Below, piece by piece: positions 36,591 through 47,959 of a stretch of DNA of 64,000 nucleotides. Under the pieces are notes generated by a model that was given only the letters and a program-made list of their open reading frames with translations, did no database searches and was not told the DNA's origin. How positions within the stretch are numbered: the stretch's first letter is position 1; every line of letters starts with the position of its first letter. The position numbers and the translations under genes are program-made. This DNA is from Thysanoteuthis rhombus (taxonomy: Eukaryota; Mollusca; Cephalopoda; Oegopsida; Thysanoteuthidae): positions 54,109,631-54,173,630 of the forward strand of contig OY735202.1 in the NCBI GenBank assembly GCA_963457665.1. Reading direction: 5' to 3'.

Positions 36591-38302
36591 TCTTCTCAGG
36601 TAACATGTTTGCCACTGAGATAAATTCTGAATAATCTTTTTGCTCCCCACCCCATTCCTGGAAATATATCTTCCTCGTGGAAGAGTGTAAATTACCCTTT
36701 TAAGACCGTTCTATAGGTTTTATAGTTGATGGTTCTTCTATTATTCTGAGGAGTAGTAATGGTGGTTGTTTCTGTGTAGTAAGAAAATGGTTGTAGTCGT
36801 AGAGGATGAGAGAATCTGTGCCACGTGTTTGACTTTACCGCTAAATGCTGTGACGGTACGATAAGAATTGAGGAAGAAGTACGTTGCTAGTCGACATAAT
36901 AGTTCTTTATTAGTACGGATAATTCCCGTGCCATGTATGAATATGGACGCAGAGATAAAACATTGTTCTTGATTGAAATAAGGACACATATGAATGTTTA
37001 GAGAAACAAATAATCAAGTACATCTAATGAGTCGACAAAAAAGAAGCCTGTATAAGCATTACACTTAAAACTGAGAAGGAAACATTAAGAAATGATCGAT
37101 CAAGATAGAAGAGGCCTGTTTAGAATAGATTACAACGTAGCATCCTTATAGTGAAGGAGTTGTTAAGGAGAGAGTTGGGTATTATTCCAATATATTATAA
37201 TGAGAATTATACAAGAGAATTGCGATTAGTTAGGGAAATAAGTGACATAATGTCGTTTGGTTTATATATTGAATGGAGCCTGATTAGCGGTGCCTTTAAT
37301 AATGAGTGGTATAATTGTCCAAGCTAGATTATCCAGGAAGTGGTTAGTTCAGTTTTAGGTGCAAGGAGCTAAAAGGGGTGAAAATGAGGTAAGTGAAATA
37401 AATGCAACGTTTGTGTTAAGTCAACAAAAAGTTTTTACAGATTCTCACACCAAGGAACATTGTTGGCAGAAGACGATAGTCACAGTAAAACAAGGGAAAC
37501 GATTGGTCCCGATAAAACCGTAAACATCAAGTCAACTGGGAAGTCGGCGAAATAATACCAGGTCTCATAGAGTTGCTTGACCTCTCTGTGAAAAAATATG
37601 TCTTACACCCATCCCAAACGCAATTGAAATATTTTAATGTAAAAACTTTGCCAAATTTTAGAATATCTTACATTTAGAAGCAGTATTTCTTAAACAAATC
37701 CAAATAATAAAAATGAGTTGGCGATCTCTTGTACATGGTCGCCGGTAGTGTATACCATCTTTAAAAGCAACTATGGAAGGCTGAAATTGATTAAGATGTC
37801 CACGTTCTGATACGCCAAGATTTATAAGGATTAAATCAAGTATTGGAGACAGGATTATATCATTTGTTATATGTATATACAGATATGTATTTATTTTATG
37901 ATTGTTGAATTAAATTAAGTATTGGGGACTGGTGCCGATTCATGAAATTAAAGTTTTGCGTATAAGTTATGGTAGGTTTTAAAATGAATTTCACAATCAC
38001 TTTTATTCCCACAAAAAGTTAAAATACCTAAAATTTAACTTTCAGGTGTAAGTCACCGTAGATATTTTTTGATTCACAAACAACTTTATTTGAGCTAGAA
38101 AAGTTGAAAGACTTTAAAATTAGTTACAAGTCTTATTGAAAGGTTTAAAACGAATTATTTAAACTAAAAAGTCAAGACTTGAAAGAAGTTTGTTTCTAAA
38201 ATTTTTCGCAAAATTTCATCTAAACTGACAAGCCTGACTACTTCATGGTCAAACAATTTCAGCTGATTTAAAAAAAAAAAAAGAGGGTTTTCCTACTCAT
38301 TG

Positions 38303-38303
<1 letters not shown>
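36591..38303. other. AT-rich region, no gene seen
   Basis: No frame longer than about 80 codons and no recognisable motif. Many short oligo-A/T runs. Confidence 0.55.

Positions 38304-38368
<65 letters not shown>
38304..38368. repeat. (GT)n microsatellite
   Basis: About 32 uninterrupted GT repeats. Confidence 0.95.
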
Positions 38369-38369
<1 letters not shown>

Positions 38370-38795
38370 AAATTTCAGGTTTCTATAATGGACGGTAAAG
38401 GTTGAATGAGTAGAGAAGGAAGAATAAAATACTAGAAAAAGAAAGAAAAGGTAAAACGTAAGTTGACATGACAAAGCGTCACGGAATCACTCGTTCATTC
38501 CCCCCTCTTTCATGTCTAATTAATCACGTTAATAAAGTCAACTTTTGAGGTTTGACAAAAATGTTAATCAAATCTTTTGGTGTACACCCATTCCAGTATA
38601 TTCTTTTAAATTTAAACTATAATGAAAGGTTCGCTTTAAATTATGGTCTGATTCAGTAGGGCTTGTCAACAGCCCCTGGCAGCAAGAAAAATTCGGTAAA
38701 AACAAACCTTCGCAGCCATTGTAAGTTGTTGCAACCATTTTACCAGGTTATTTGCAAAGAAAAATTGGGCATACATTGATGTAATTTGATGAGAT

Positions 38796-38927
38796 ATGCC
38801 TTAACGTTGTGTAGTTGTTGGTTGCTCAAACGATGACGAGACAGGAAAGATTGTCCGTCCACATCTTTCCAGATAAGGAGTAAAAAGTCGAAATGTTGGG
38901 TGCAGGCCATGACTGAACCATAATAGG
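38796..38927 (+). pseudogene. Decayed THAP-type zinc-finger fragment
   Basis: From the ATG at 38796 the frame reads M-P-stop-RCVVVGCSNDDETGKIVR. A shifted frame then gives HIFPDKE, and a third gives RSKKSKCWVQAMTEP. The order M-P-x-(R)-C-x4-C-S-N, x-F-P-x-(D), then W-V-x-A-(M/V) is that of the N-terminal half of a THAP (C2CH) DNA-binding domain, found in P-element-like transposases and in host transcription factors. A stop replaces codon 3, two frameshifts interrupt the domain, and no distal Cys-His pair is visible before the (AC)n run at 38989. It is a dead fragment, most simply from a THAP transposon. The motif match is good but short. Confidence 0.5.
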
Positions 38928-38988
38928 AGCAAGTTGACTCCGAACGAAGAATAATGTTTACATTTATAATGAACATTAGGTTTTTCAA

Positions 38989-39033
38989 AGACACACACAC
39001 AGACACACAGACACACATTCACACACATTCACA
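38989..39033. repeat. Imperfect (AC)n microsatellite
   Basis: CA repeats interrupted by G and TT; falls just after the THAP fragment. Confidence 0.85.
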
Positions 39034-39360
39034 TATTTTTCAATTACATTTTTTTTAAAAAAGAGTGTTGGATATTTTAAAAAGTTCTATGATGATATCT
39101 AAGCTACTCTCGTAAAAGAGAAAAAAAATCACCAGTACCTTTGGGAGGCTGCTACGCATGCCAGCCCTGAAAACCGTTGCGAAGAGTAATGGACGGGTTA
39201 CGTGAAAGTAAATGCTTTGAAGAGTCAATTCATTGACTGATGGAAAGCGCCAGTTGAGTTTACCTCTGTAGGTACTTGTGAACACTTACCCTTTGTAAAA
39301 CCTAAAAAATATTTTTTTCTAAGAACTAACGAAGTCCAGGAAGATCGTTCGGGTTTAATG

Positions 39361-39642
39361 TAGTGGTTTTAGTACTATCAAAACTCAAGGACCCCTATTT
39401 TTTGCATTTAGTTTGTTTAGAATTTATTTATTGTACTTCATTAATATTTTGAACGAGACCTTGAATGGATTATTCAAATTCAAGTATAGGCTTGTGTACA
39501 ATAACTATGTTTTTCAATTGCTGTGCGATGGATGATGTCGTTTGTTTCTCAGTCACGAGATTCATTATGTCAAGTTCAGAGGGAGCGCCTAGCATTATTT
39601 GACAGAACAACAGGGGTCGTGGACCCCAGTTTTGAAACCACA
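39361..39642. mobile_element. Possible non-autonomous hAT-like element
   Basis: The left end TAGTGGTTTTAGTACT and the inverted right end CTGTGGTTTCAAAACT form diverged terminal inverted repeats of the GTGGTT-CAAA type seen in hAT elements, with GGACCCC/GGGGTCC blocks further in. The 8-bp flanks GTTTAATG and GTCAGAAT agree only partly, so a target-site duplication is not secure. Confidence 0.4.
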
Positions 39643-39754
39643 GGTCAGAATCAAAATCACAAAAGTACAACAGGTAGTTATAGCTAGGTTGAAAATGATG
39701 TCTCTCAGTGCAACGAGTATGGCCGCTAAATTGGGTGCAGAAGAAATTCAGAGG

Positions 39755-39895
39755 GTAAATAACTTAAGGCCTGTAACTCTGCAAAATACAGAGTCAAAGA
39801 TTCTGGCCAGGGTCTTGTCAAACCGCTTGCAGGCTGTGCTGTATAGTCTAATTGACCCTGAACCGACTATCCAAGATAACACGCAGGATCCAGAA
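39755..39895 (+). pseudogene. Short non-LTR reverse-transcriptase fragment
   Basis: The frame reads VNNLRPVTLQNTESKILARV, then LSNRLQAVLYSLIDPEPT, matching the N-terminal RT block (R-P-(I/V)-(S/T)-L-x-N-x-x-x-K-(I/L)-(L/F)-(A/S)-x-x-L-x-x-R-L) of LINE polymerases. It lacks the catalytic palm. This family differs from the copies at 1.4 and 10.9 kb or is a part they do not include. Confidence 0.7.
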
Positions 39896-40158
39896 AAAAC
39901 ACGAAGATTCAGACAGTTGGACAGTATAACTAAAGCATAACCAGTCTCAAATAAGATTCAAAATAGACTCGGGTGTGGAAATTAACTTGCTACCTGATTT
40001 TCTTTCACAACAATCTCTTTCCCCGACCAAAATTTACAAAAAAACACTTCTGTAAAATTAACTGCCGAAAACAATACCCTAATTCCTGATTTAGGCAAAT
40101 ATGAGGCTACTTTATAACATGAAAAGTACTATATACAATGGCCAATATACAATCTCAG

Positions 40159-40206
40159 CCGGTTTCGATGCACACACACACACACACCAAAAAAAAAAAA
40201 AAAAAA
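40159..40206. repeat. (CA)n followed by oligo-A
   Basis: About nine CA repeats, then a run of about 20 A bases inside the gypsy copy 2 region. It may mark a small insertion. Confidence 0.7.
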
Positions 40207-41440
40207 ATTCAAGTACAGAAAATCTTCAAAATCAACCATTCAGGTATGAGAAAACTCTTGAAAGTATTAGATGACTGTTTTAGTGAGATTGACACTTAAC
40301 CCTTTAGTCATAACTATAGACCCTGAAATAAATCCCGTTATTCACCCTCACTCATCCCGAAAAGGCAACAGATGCTTATAATTCTCCCTGTAAGAGAATG
40401 GGTTAAACCCTGGTTATCATCGAAAAGTCGAATAGGAATTTGTGCCACTCTTTGTTCAAATCCTCGTGATTTGAATATAACAATTGAACATTTCAAACCC
40501 CCAACTGCTAAAGGAAATGTTGCAGAAAGGCATGGCTCAAAGTACTTTTCTTCGCTCGATGCTTATGACAAATTTCGGCAAACTACGAAAACACGGTCTG
40601 AAATTACATAAATCAAAATGTATTTTGCTAAATCACGAATAACATATAAAGGTCACTCCATCACACGTGAAGGATTGAAACCCGATCCATCTAAATAAGA
40701 GGCACTTATCAAAATGCCCCTACCCAAATGTAAACAAGATTTACAAAGATTTTTTAGGAATGACAAATTCTGAATTACTCAGAAGTAACGACAATATTAT
40801 GTCATCTACAAAATGACATTGATTGGCCATTTGAAAAACTTCATAAGGAAGCAATATCAAATTTCAAAGAGATGATCACGAACTACCTTTTTTTAAACAA
40901 TTTAAAAAACCCAATCTACCAACAAAAATAACAACTTACGTAAATATGGAATGGGTGCAATACTCGAACAAAATCATAACGGCAAATGGCTTCACCTTTC
41001 ATTTTTATAACGTGCCTCTATTTTTACACAACAGATTCTCTTTTGCCTTGCAACTTTATGATTTCCAACTCAATCATATACCAGGCCGTGAATCAGTCGA
41101 TGCTGATACTTTATCCAATGCTATTCTGCAGATATAAGAACATACATTGACTCAGTTATAAAATCCCATGAGTGACAATAAATTAAATGCGTACAAAGAG
41201 GCCACTGCAGGCGACGACACCCATTGCATACACAAAAAGTGTATGGCCCACAGAAAAAAATCCCTTTTCCTCTTCAGCCCTTTGTTTCTACCTGCGACAA
41301 AATTTCTGTCGTACAAGAACTCCTATTCAAAGGTATACGGATCATCACTCTGTATTTAGTTTTACAGAAACTTCCATACTGAATGTTTAGGCATTGAAAA
41401 TTGCCAAGAGATAAAGAATGTGTCAACTGATCGATAATAA

Positions 41441-41876
41441 ATGTTCAAATTAAAGACATGGTCAACAATTGTTCAACCTGCATTGTTGACCGGAATCGAA
41501 CCTTTACATCCTCATGAAATTCCTGTTACTCTATGGATGGAAGTAGGAACAGGTATATTCAATCTATTCCACAAATCATATCTTCTAATCGTTGACTACA
41601 CCACAATATATTTTGACGTATATAAAATACAAGACAACGAATCAAACAAAATCATTACAAAAATTTGAAGAATTTATTCTTCAATTTTTAAAAAATTTTG
41701 CAAATACATTTGCAAAAGTCGGCATTCCTCAGATCTTTGTGAGTGACAACGGACCTGAATTCAAATCACAGAATTTTGAAATATTCGCCGTACAGTCCAA
41801 ATTTTCTTTGAACAACTCAAAGCACAACGCCACTAAAGAATGGAGTCCCCCCCCCTGCAAAACGATTCATGTATAG
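41441..41876 (+). pseudogene. Integrase core relic (gypsy copy 2)
   Basis: The frame 41441-41668 reads HPHEIPVTLWMEVGTGIFNL and YLLIVDYTTIYFDVYKI, the first integrase strands with the first catalytic Asp (VDY). A frameshift near 41660 leads to FEEFILQFLKNFANTFAKVG and IPQIFVSDNGPEFKSQNFE, carrying the second catalytic Asp in SDNGPEF (about 41742-41762). The expected Pro-x-x-N-G and the catalytic Glu are lost in a decayed, C-rich stretch near 41850. In a living element this enzyme inserts the cDNA into the host genome; here it is broken. Confidence 0.85.
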
Positions 41877-42063
41877 AAACCTACACAGAAACCTTCTAAA
41901 CATATTCCTTCATAAAAAGTCACACATGTTTCAAACAACTAAGAATCTCACTCTTCACGGGAAATACCCCGAATGAAGCCAAAGGACAATGCAAATTCGA
42001 TGATAACTGGAACAGAAATGACAAAATAGTTAGAAAAAAAAACTAAATGAACTTGATTCATAT

Positions 42064-42345
42064 ATGGCGATTATCAAAGAAGGTAAAAACATGAGACGCA
42101 ACAGACTCCATTTACTTGAATTAAATGAACACATAGAAACAGTCACAGATATTGATTATAAGAATTTAACACCAAACATCCAGGATCGATATCAACAGGT
42201 ACAGCCAAGCAACAAACATCCACAAGAGAACACACAGCGAACAGGTAAAAACACCCCAAAAGATATAAAGAATAATTACTTTGATAAATATGACAAAAGA
42301 AATTATCCCTGTCATACCATTCAGAAAGGAAAAAACAATACCTAA
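42064..42345 (+). pseudogene. Polyprotein C-terminal tail relic (gypsy copy 2)
   Basis: The start IIKEGKNMRRNRLHLLELNE resembles the conserved end of many Ty3/gypsy integrases (basic R-R-N-R-x-H-L). A Gln/Asn/Lys-rich, probably disordered tail follows. Confidence 0.6.
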
Positions 42346-42350
42346 GAATT

Positions 42351-43290
42351 CTAAACTTGGGCAAAAAAAAAAACCAACAACAAAAAACAAAAAAACACTC
42401 AACCCCTATCTTCCCTGCTCAAGAACAAACATAAAAACATGTTACACACTTATACCACCATCTAATAAAACATTTCTATTAGCACATAAATAATCACGTC
42501 CCTTTACTGTGACGCCACTTGCTCTTCCTAGCATTCAATAAAAAGACAAAAATCAGTCTTGCTCATCAGCACATGCGTCTTTCTTGTTCTCTCATTTCAA
42601 TCTAATCACATCTTGATTGATCATAGCAGCATATCATACAGTGCGACCATTATTTCAAAACAACACCCTGCGTACATAACCGCTGTTCGTAGAGCGTTGT
42701 TTAGAATTGATGTTCACAATCTCTTTTATCATAGTTGTCATTCAGTTAAGAAAAGATTTTCTGCGACACTTGAAATTCAAATTTATTTGCTGTTTCAGTT
42801 CAATTAGCGCTACACATTTGTGGACGTTTCTGTGCCGATCGCTGTGAAAAACAAAAACAAAAAAAGACTTACATTCAACTGATAACTTTAATGCAGTGGT
42901 GGTTACAATTTGTAAATAATCCAGCTCATTAGTGATTAAAAAGAACAACGAAATTTTTACTTTGCCTCAAAATTTTCATTTTTTTTTTTATTGTAAGAGT
43001 GCTGCCTCAACAATACTTTATACTTTCATTTGCTTATTTTTTTTTGTCAATCATTTGACTGGGACGGTGGTAATTCTCATATTTTTCTCTTGCTTTGAAC
43101 AATAGCTCTATTGTTGTCTGGTCAAAACTGAATATTTACCGTTTCCATTATATCACAACTCGGCGTTCATGACTTTATCCTGCTTTCGCACGTCGTCGTC
43201 GTCAAATGATCATTTTGCATAAATCTGTGAAGTAAGCAGAACAAAACTACGCGCAGCCGTTACCTCCTCAAAAATAGCTGAACCCCCTGA
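42351..43290. other. No gene seen between gypsy copy 2 and the Helitron relic
   Basis: AT-rich. A possible polyadenylation signal of an LTR (AATAAA at 42536-42541) is the only candidate site. Remaining open frames are short and match nothing. Confidence 0.5.
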
Positions 43291-43291
43291 A

Positions 43292-43345
43292 CAGCATATC
43301 CATCATCATCATCATCATCATCACCACCACCACCACCAAAAACCA

Positions 43346-43389
<44 letters not shown>

Positions 43390-43390
43390 G
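43292..43390. repeat. (CAT)n-(CAC)n-(CAA)n compound trinucleotide repeat
   Basis: Three adjacent trinucleotide runs that differ only in the third base. The run sits at the left side of the Helitron relic. Confidence 0.9.
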
Positions 43391-43499
43391 GGAAATGTTT
43401 ATCCTACGATTGACAAACATCTCTTCGAGGAGTCTCAAAGAGAAGCTTAAGCTGCACCCTCGAACAATATATTGTTGATCATCGTCATCATCATCAACA

Positions 43500-44890
43500 A
43501 AAGCAACATGTTCACCACACACCTCTGAATGAAGCTCAAACTATCCAACGAGAACAACATCTCTCTGATGAGCAATTATCTGACGAAGAGAAACAACAGT
43601 ACTTTCTTGGGCTCATGGACAATGTCTGCCCCCACTGTAATGCTATGCACTTCCCCCAAGAAAAGATGGCCGATATTATTTTTACGAAGTTCTGTTCTCG
43701 GGGGATATTCTCAATTACTTCTCCATCACACAAGATTATTAACCTCTCAATGAAGATTCTTCACATCAACGTCACCTTCTTTGGAATATCTGAAAATACG
43801 ATTCCTCTTTATCAATGGCATCTTGGAATGCACCCATCGACTGGTACCAAGTAATAATGATTCATGGACAAGCTCACCACTTGACAAGCCAGGCAGTCTC
43901 AGAAGACTTCCATCTACATTCCAATGATAATGCTGACATAAATATTGCAGATGAAAACTTACTTAGCATTTGAATAATGGAACAATTAAGAAATGAGCCA
44001 CTCCACATTGCACATACCGTTATGCATGCCATTAGACACCATCCCGATACTAACTACTTCTTTCATTCATCTACAATACATTGGTTCACTCAGTGCAAGT
44101 AAAAGTAATTATAGTGAATGTGTTACGTATCCTGGAATTGCCTACACACTACTAATGAATTGTGCCACAGCTCATTCAACGTTTAAAATACCAATCCCAC
44201 TGTCCAAATTCAACATGCAACTTTAAGAGAGACACAAAAGTAGCAAGAACTCTCTTGGAAATTGCCGTTTCATACAGAATGAAGCCTAGATTAATCCAGC
44301 AATTACTTTAAAAGTTGTTCATCGTTTTCTCCTGGATTTAACACGTATCAATAGATCATTTGGAGAAAAGTACTTTTTCATTGTGAGAGATTTTAAGCAA
44401 TATCTTCCAGTTATGAAAACGTACACAGAAAGAGTAAATAATGCAAGGGTACAATCTTTGGCCGAACAACAAACACGAGGACAGCCTGAGACCATACAAA
44501 CCGAGAATTCTCTAAGTGGCTACTTAGAGTAGGTGATGGTTTTGAACCACGCAACCAAAATGATGAAATAACCTTGCCACACTAGATCCGCCTACCATCA
44601 AACAATCGGGAAGACATGATTGATTTCATACTTTCCATGAACCAACAGCATTTCATTTTTCGTCCATAGCACATGGCATATCGCTGCTGTGTGACACCAT
44701 TGAATAACTAACCTCATACAATCAATGACGTGGTACTCGAAATACTGCCCGGTGAAAAGACAACGTATATCAGCACTGACAAAGTAATTATCAACAACGA
44801 AGAAGAAGAAGCTACGGTCAATCAAATAGAGTTCCTTACCAACAAAACGCCTAAAAACAACTGAATAATACCAACCTCGTGTGCACCCCT
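43500..44890 (+). mobile_element. Helitron (rolling-circle transposon) Rep/helicase relic
   Basis: The plus strand, across changing frames, reads TIQREQHLSDEQLSDEEKQQ, then LGLMDNVCPHCNAMHFPQEK (43627-43644 encodes CPHCNA). C-P-H-C-x-A-x-(H/L)-(W/F) with a following basic stretch is the start of Helitron Rep/helicase proteins. Near the end are DFKQYLPV (44389-44412, helicase motif with D-F-R-Q-x-L-P-V in the family), WLLRVGDG (about 44515-44540) and ILPGEKTTYISTDKV (about 44742-44786) followed by EFLTNKTPKNN, in the order of the Pif1-like helicase C-terminus. Only about 0.75 kb separates the N-terminal and helicase motifs, far less than in intact elements, so the Rep catalytic region and most helicase motifs are deleted. 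Many stops are present. Confidence 0.8.
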
Positions 44891-45589
44891 ACCCGTTATT
44901 GAGCACACTCCCGGGCCGACCCACGCAGGCCCTCCTACACCCCCGGACTAGACTCTATATTCACTCGTAAAATTTTAAAAATTGATTTTTCTCAAATCTG
45001 AGAATTTATGCACTCACTTTTGGCATTAGAAGTTGCCACGTCAAAGTGGACAATCGAATTAAAATTGAGCCCATATCCTATTTTTGCGTTTGGGATTAAG
45101 GTTAGCGGGAGAGTTCGGATTTCCAAACTAGTTTTATTGTCAGGTTTAGTAGGGATGAGGGTTAGATGTAGGGTTGGAGTTTTCGCATTAAAAAAAAGAT
45201 ATTCTGTTGACAGGTTAGTGTTAAATCCCTTTAAAACTGCCAAAGTGACAAATGTAGCAAGAGAAAGAGAAATTCACATCCACGGATTTCCTTACGACGA
45301 ACGGAGAGTAAGGGTCCATTGATCTAAGACTGAAAATTTTCCGGAAGGTTCAAAGATCTAATTGACTGAAGCACATGAAATTTAAAGGAGAAAATGTTTA
45401 GTTTTCTCCGTTGGATTTTGAATTCTCTCTGTCAGGGTTTCTAACTACTGGATTATTATCGCCACCAACGATTATTTTATAGAAATAAATGAGTGTTCAA
45501 ATAGAAAGTCACAAATTAGTACAGTGAAAGTAGTTTAAAACCTGAATTGACCTGATGTACCTAAGAGGTCAGCCTCGCATATCCTGGGT
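44891..45589. other. No gene seen
   Basis: A frame of 104 codons at 45008-45322 consists of GGTTAG/AGGGT-type repetitive sequence and is not convincing as a gene. Confidence 0.5.
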
Positions 45590-45880
45590 TCTAGTTAAGC
45601 ATGTATCCAAATTTTCAGCCTGCAAGGTGCAGCAGTCTCCTTGAGATTTGAAGGTGCCAACATTGATCAGACCCTAAATTGACCTTCAGAAGTGAACAGA
45701 GGTCAGTACTACCTGTGCTATGTTACTCTTTGGATCAAGTTACCCGTGAACAAAAATTTGCAGTCCGTAGGGTGGAGCCGTCTCTTTGAGATTTGAAAAT
45801 GCCTAAACTGACCTGACCCCAAATATACCTTTAGTGATCACGAAAGTCCTATATTCACCCAGGGGTTAAGTTACCTGTGC
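45590..45880 (+). repeat. Tandem repeat, two units of ~145 bp, with AGGTCA-like blocks
   Basis: The block CAGCCTGCAAGGTGCAGCAG at 45616 and CAGTCCGTAGGGTGGAGCCG at 45761 start matching stretches that continue TCTC-TTGAGATTTGAA, then a CTAAATTGACC/CCAAATATACC block. The period is 145 bp. Confidence 0.75.
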
Positions 45881-45889
45881 ACCAGTTCT

Positions 45890-45891
<2 letters not shown>

Positions 45892-45932
<41 letters not shown>
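45892..45932. repeat. (AT)n microsatellite
   Basis: About 20 AT repeats immediately right of the 145-bp tandem repeat. Confidence 0.95.
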
Positions 45933-45937
<5 letters not shown>

Positions 45938-46209
45938 AAATTTAAAAAAATATACCCGATGTTTAAAGCAGTAAAGCTTTCTAGAATATATATTTACATT
46001 AAAGATTTTTTCATTCATTCCAAAAATCAAAGAGTAATGAATTTAAGTTTGAAAAATGAGTGATTAGAATATGAAGTCCATTAAAAAAATTCGATTTCAT
46101 GTGGTTTATTTTTCAATTTATTGAAATGAATGCAAAAAACCTCAATGGTATTTATCATGATAACTACTCATAATTACCCTTGGACTTTAACATCCACCTA
46201 GTAATCATT

Positions 46210-46502
46210 GACAAGAAGAGGAGAACCTGCCGAATAATAGACATGGCCGTGCTAGCAGACCATAGCGCTAATAAGAAAGAGAGAAAAAGCTGGGAAAATA
46301 CCAGGGCCTCGCAAGGGAGCTGAAGAAGATGTGGAATATGAAAGTCAGGATAGTACCAGTTATAGTATGTACACTCAGAACCGTACCAAAGACACTGAAA
46401 GCAAGATTGGAAGAACTAGGGGTAAAAGGAAGGATCGGGACAATACAGACCACAGCACTGCTCAGGACTGCGCAGATACGAAGGGAAGTGCTAGATATAT
46501 GA
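46210..46502 (+). pseudogene. Non-LTR retrotransposon polymerase C-terminal fragment
   Basis: Reads DKKRRTCRIIDMAVLADH and then, after a 1-bp frameshift near 46285, KYQGLARELKKMWNMKVRIV, PKTLKARLEELG, IQTTALLRTAQIRREVLDI and a stop. This is the C-terminal block following the RT in a widespread animal LINE group ((K)-x-C-x-I-I-D-x-A-(I/V)-P-x-D, K-Y-x-(D/E)-L-x-x-E-(I/V/L), I-Q-x-T-A-L-L-x-(S/T)-A). The 5' part is absent. The same region occurs in the relic at 58.1-59.6 kb. Confidence 0.75.
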
Positions 46503-46838
46503 GATCTACAACCTCCAGCTGTTAGCAGTGGTCTAACAAAGGAAAGAGGAGAGAAAAAAAGCAAACAAGAGAAAAACACCACAAATGGTGGTAGAGGAAC
46601 GAACCACAGCGCCGCTGTAATAGGTGAGGGAGATACGAGACGGGGGGTGAGGGGGTGAGGACCTTAGGAGACTTACACAGCCTTCAGTGATAATCACTGG
46701 GCAACTGGTATGAAACTGTAAACCACAGCACTGCTGTGGACTGTGAGAGTGTGGAGAGGAAGGCTGGAGACCTGAGGAGACTTGCTGTCAACCATTCTCC
46801 CGCTGTGACCACCATGCAACTGGTGTGAAAATGCATAA
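46503..46838 (+). repeat. LINE 3'-UTR-like repeat with internal ~120-bp near-duplication
   Basis: Repeats a module of the order CCACAGC(A/G)C(T/C)GCTGT, GAGAGT or GAGG, GAGGAGACTT, CAACTGGTATGAAA. CCACAGCACTGCTGTGG at 46723-46739 is a near-perfect palindrome. The same modules occur at about 59770-60010 after the second copy of this LINE, so this is its 3' UTR. Confidence 0.7.
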
Positions 46839-47630
46839 TATATAACATAAATTTAGATTATGAGATCATAAAAAGTAATTTATACTGTCATCAATCACAG
46901 TAAGTTTTTGTCATGTTTTTATCTAACCAAGAACTTTTTATCCCACTCAACACTTTAAGAGGTGAAATTTTGCCCGGTGCCTATTTTGTCCTACGTCCGT
47001 AAAATAAACATCCCTTCAACGAATGGTTAGAAACGAAAGAAATTTCTCAACCTCAGACAGAATTCGATCATTCTCAAAATGCACAATTGCTCGACAACGG
47101 TTGCCTTTACTACCTCGCATTTCGAGCGAGAATCAAATACTTATCGATTTAGCATTTTTATCTTTGATGTATGTTCAAATTCTTCTTGTGCCTTAATAAG
47201 TATACTAAATTTAAAAAAACAAAACAAGTATTCAGCTATGGTGGTCAATCAGCTCTGCACTGGACAATTCGTCTTTTGAACACTTTGCCCTCCGCTCGGA
47301 CGGTAAAAAAACTTATATTAATTACATCAGATATACTTGAAACAGTGGAAACATCAGCAGTGTTGACAACAACATGTAAAACGAATTAACAGTTAACTTA
47401 TTTTCATCATATGTAGTTACCGTTGGCTTTCTCTTTGCACTATTCTAAGTATATCTGAGGTAATTTGAAAAAGTTTTTTGTCTGCTGGACGGAGGGTAGA
47501 ACGCTCAAAAGTCGGACTGTTCGATGTAAAGTAAATAATTTATCAAGTAGTCTCAAGTCTTTTACCTTTTTCATTTTGTCAAGTGTTCCAAATTCCGTCA
47601 GATCTGCATACTTTCCACCCCCCTCTTTCT
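46839..47630. other. No gene seen
   Basis: AT-rich sequence with short open frames only. Confidence 0.5.
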
Positions 47631-47632
47631 CT

Positions 47633-47652
47633 CACAAACACACACACACACT

Positions 47653-47728
<76 letters not shown>
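47633..47728. repeat. (AC)n-(AT)n microsatellite
   Basis: About seven CA repeats, then about 35 TA repeats. It ends exactly at the left end of the MITE. Confidence 0.95.
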
Positions 47729-47731
<3 letters not shown>

Positions 47732-47953
47732 GGCACAAAAAGTATCCAAAGAATTTCAAAAAATTCATTTTGAAATCTTTATACTCCTTCAAAAAATTGA
47801 ATGATTAATTGAAAGATTAAGGAACACCAAACTCAAAACGATATTTAAACAAGATCAGACATTGAAAAGTTATGCACAAAACCCAGGAATCGTTGGTCCA
47901 AATTCTACCAAGTCTGAATGTGTGTAAGGATGTTGAAATTTTTGCCCCCACTG
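47729..47953. mobile_element. Tc1/mariner-like MITE
   Basis: About 225 bp bounded by diverged terminal inverted repeats, left GTGGGCACAAAAAGTA and inverted right CAGTGGGGGCAAAAATT, each next to a TA dinucleotide, the target duplicated by Tc1/mariner transposases. No transposase is encoded. A second right-end-like sequence, GCGCCCACTGTA, lies at 48049-48060. Confidence 0.65.
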
Positions 47954-47959
47954 TATATA

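Larger units (their letters stand above)
39950..42350 (+). mobile_element. Decayed Ty3/gypsy retrotransposon (copy 2, different family)
   Basis: Order of relics: retropepsin (FKIDSGVEINLLPD, 39957-39998), RT start (CSNPRDLN at about 40458), RT palm edge (KYFSSLDAYDKFRQTT, about 40540-40590), RNase H linker (YKGHSITREGLKPDPSK, about 40646-40696), RNase H end (YDFQLNHIPGRESVDADTLS, about 41061-41120), integrase core and C-terminus. The segment that should carry the catalytic Y-x-D-D box is missing between about 40611 and 40620, so RT cannot be active. No LTR pair was found. An AATAAA at 42536 followed by sequence to about 42640 could belong to a 3' LTR. The protein fragments differ clearly from those of copy 1. 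Confidence 0.85.

Noticed and set aside
44913..44951. Helitron 3' terminus (hairpin GGGCC/GGCCC followed by CTAG)
   Set aside because: A weak 5-bp stem lies 15 bp from CTAG, but the base after CTAG is A where a T is expected at a Helitron insertion site, and no matching 5' end was found.
45008..45322. 104-codon gene
   Set aside because: It consists of GGTTAG/GGGTT-like repetitive sequence, and the reading resembles no protein family.
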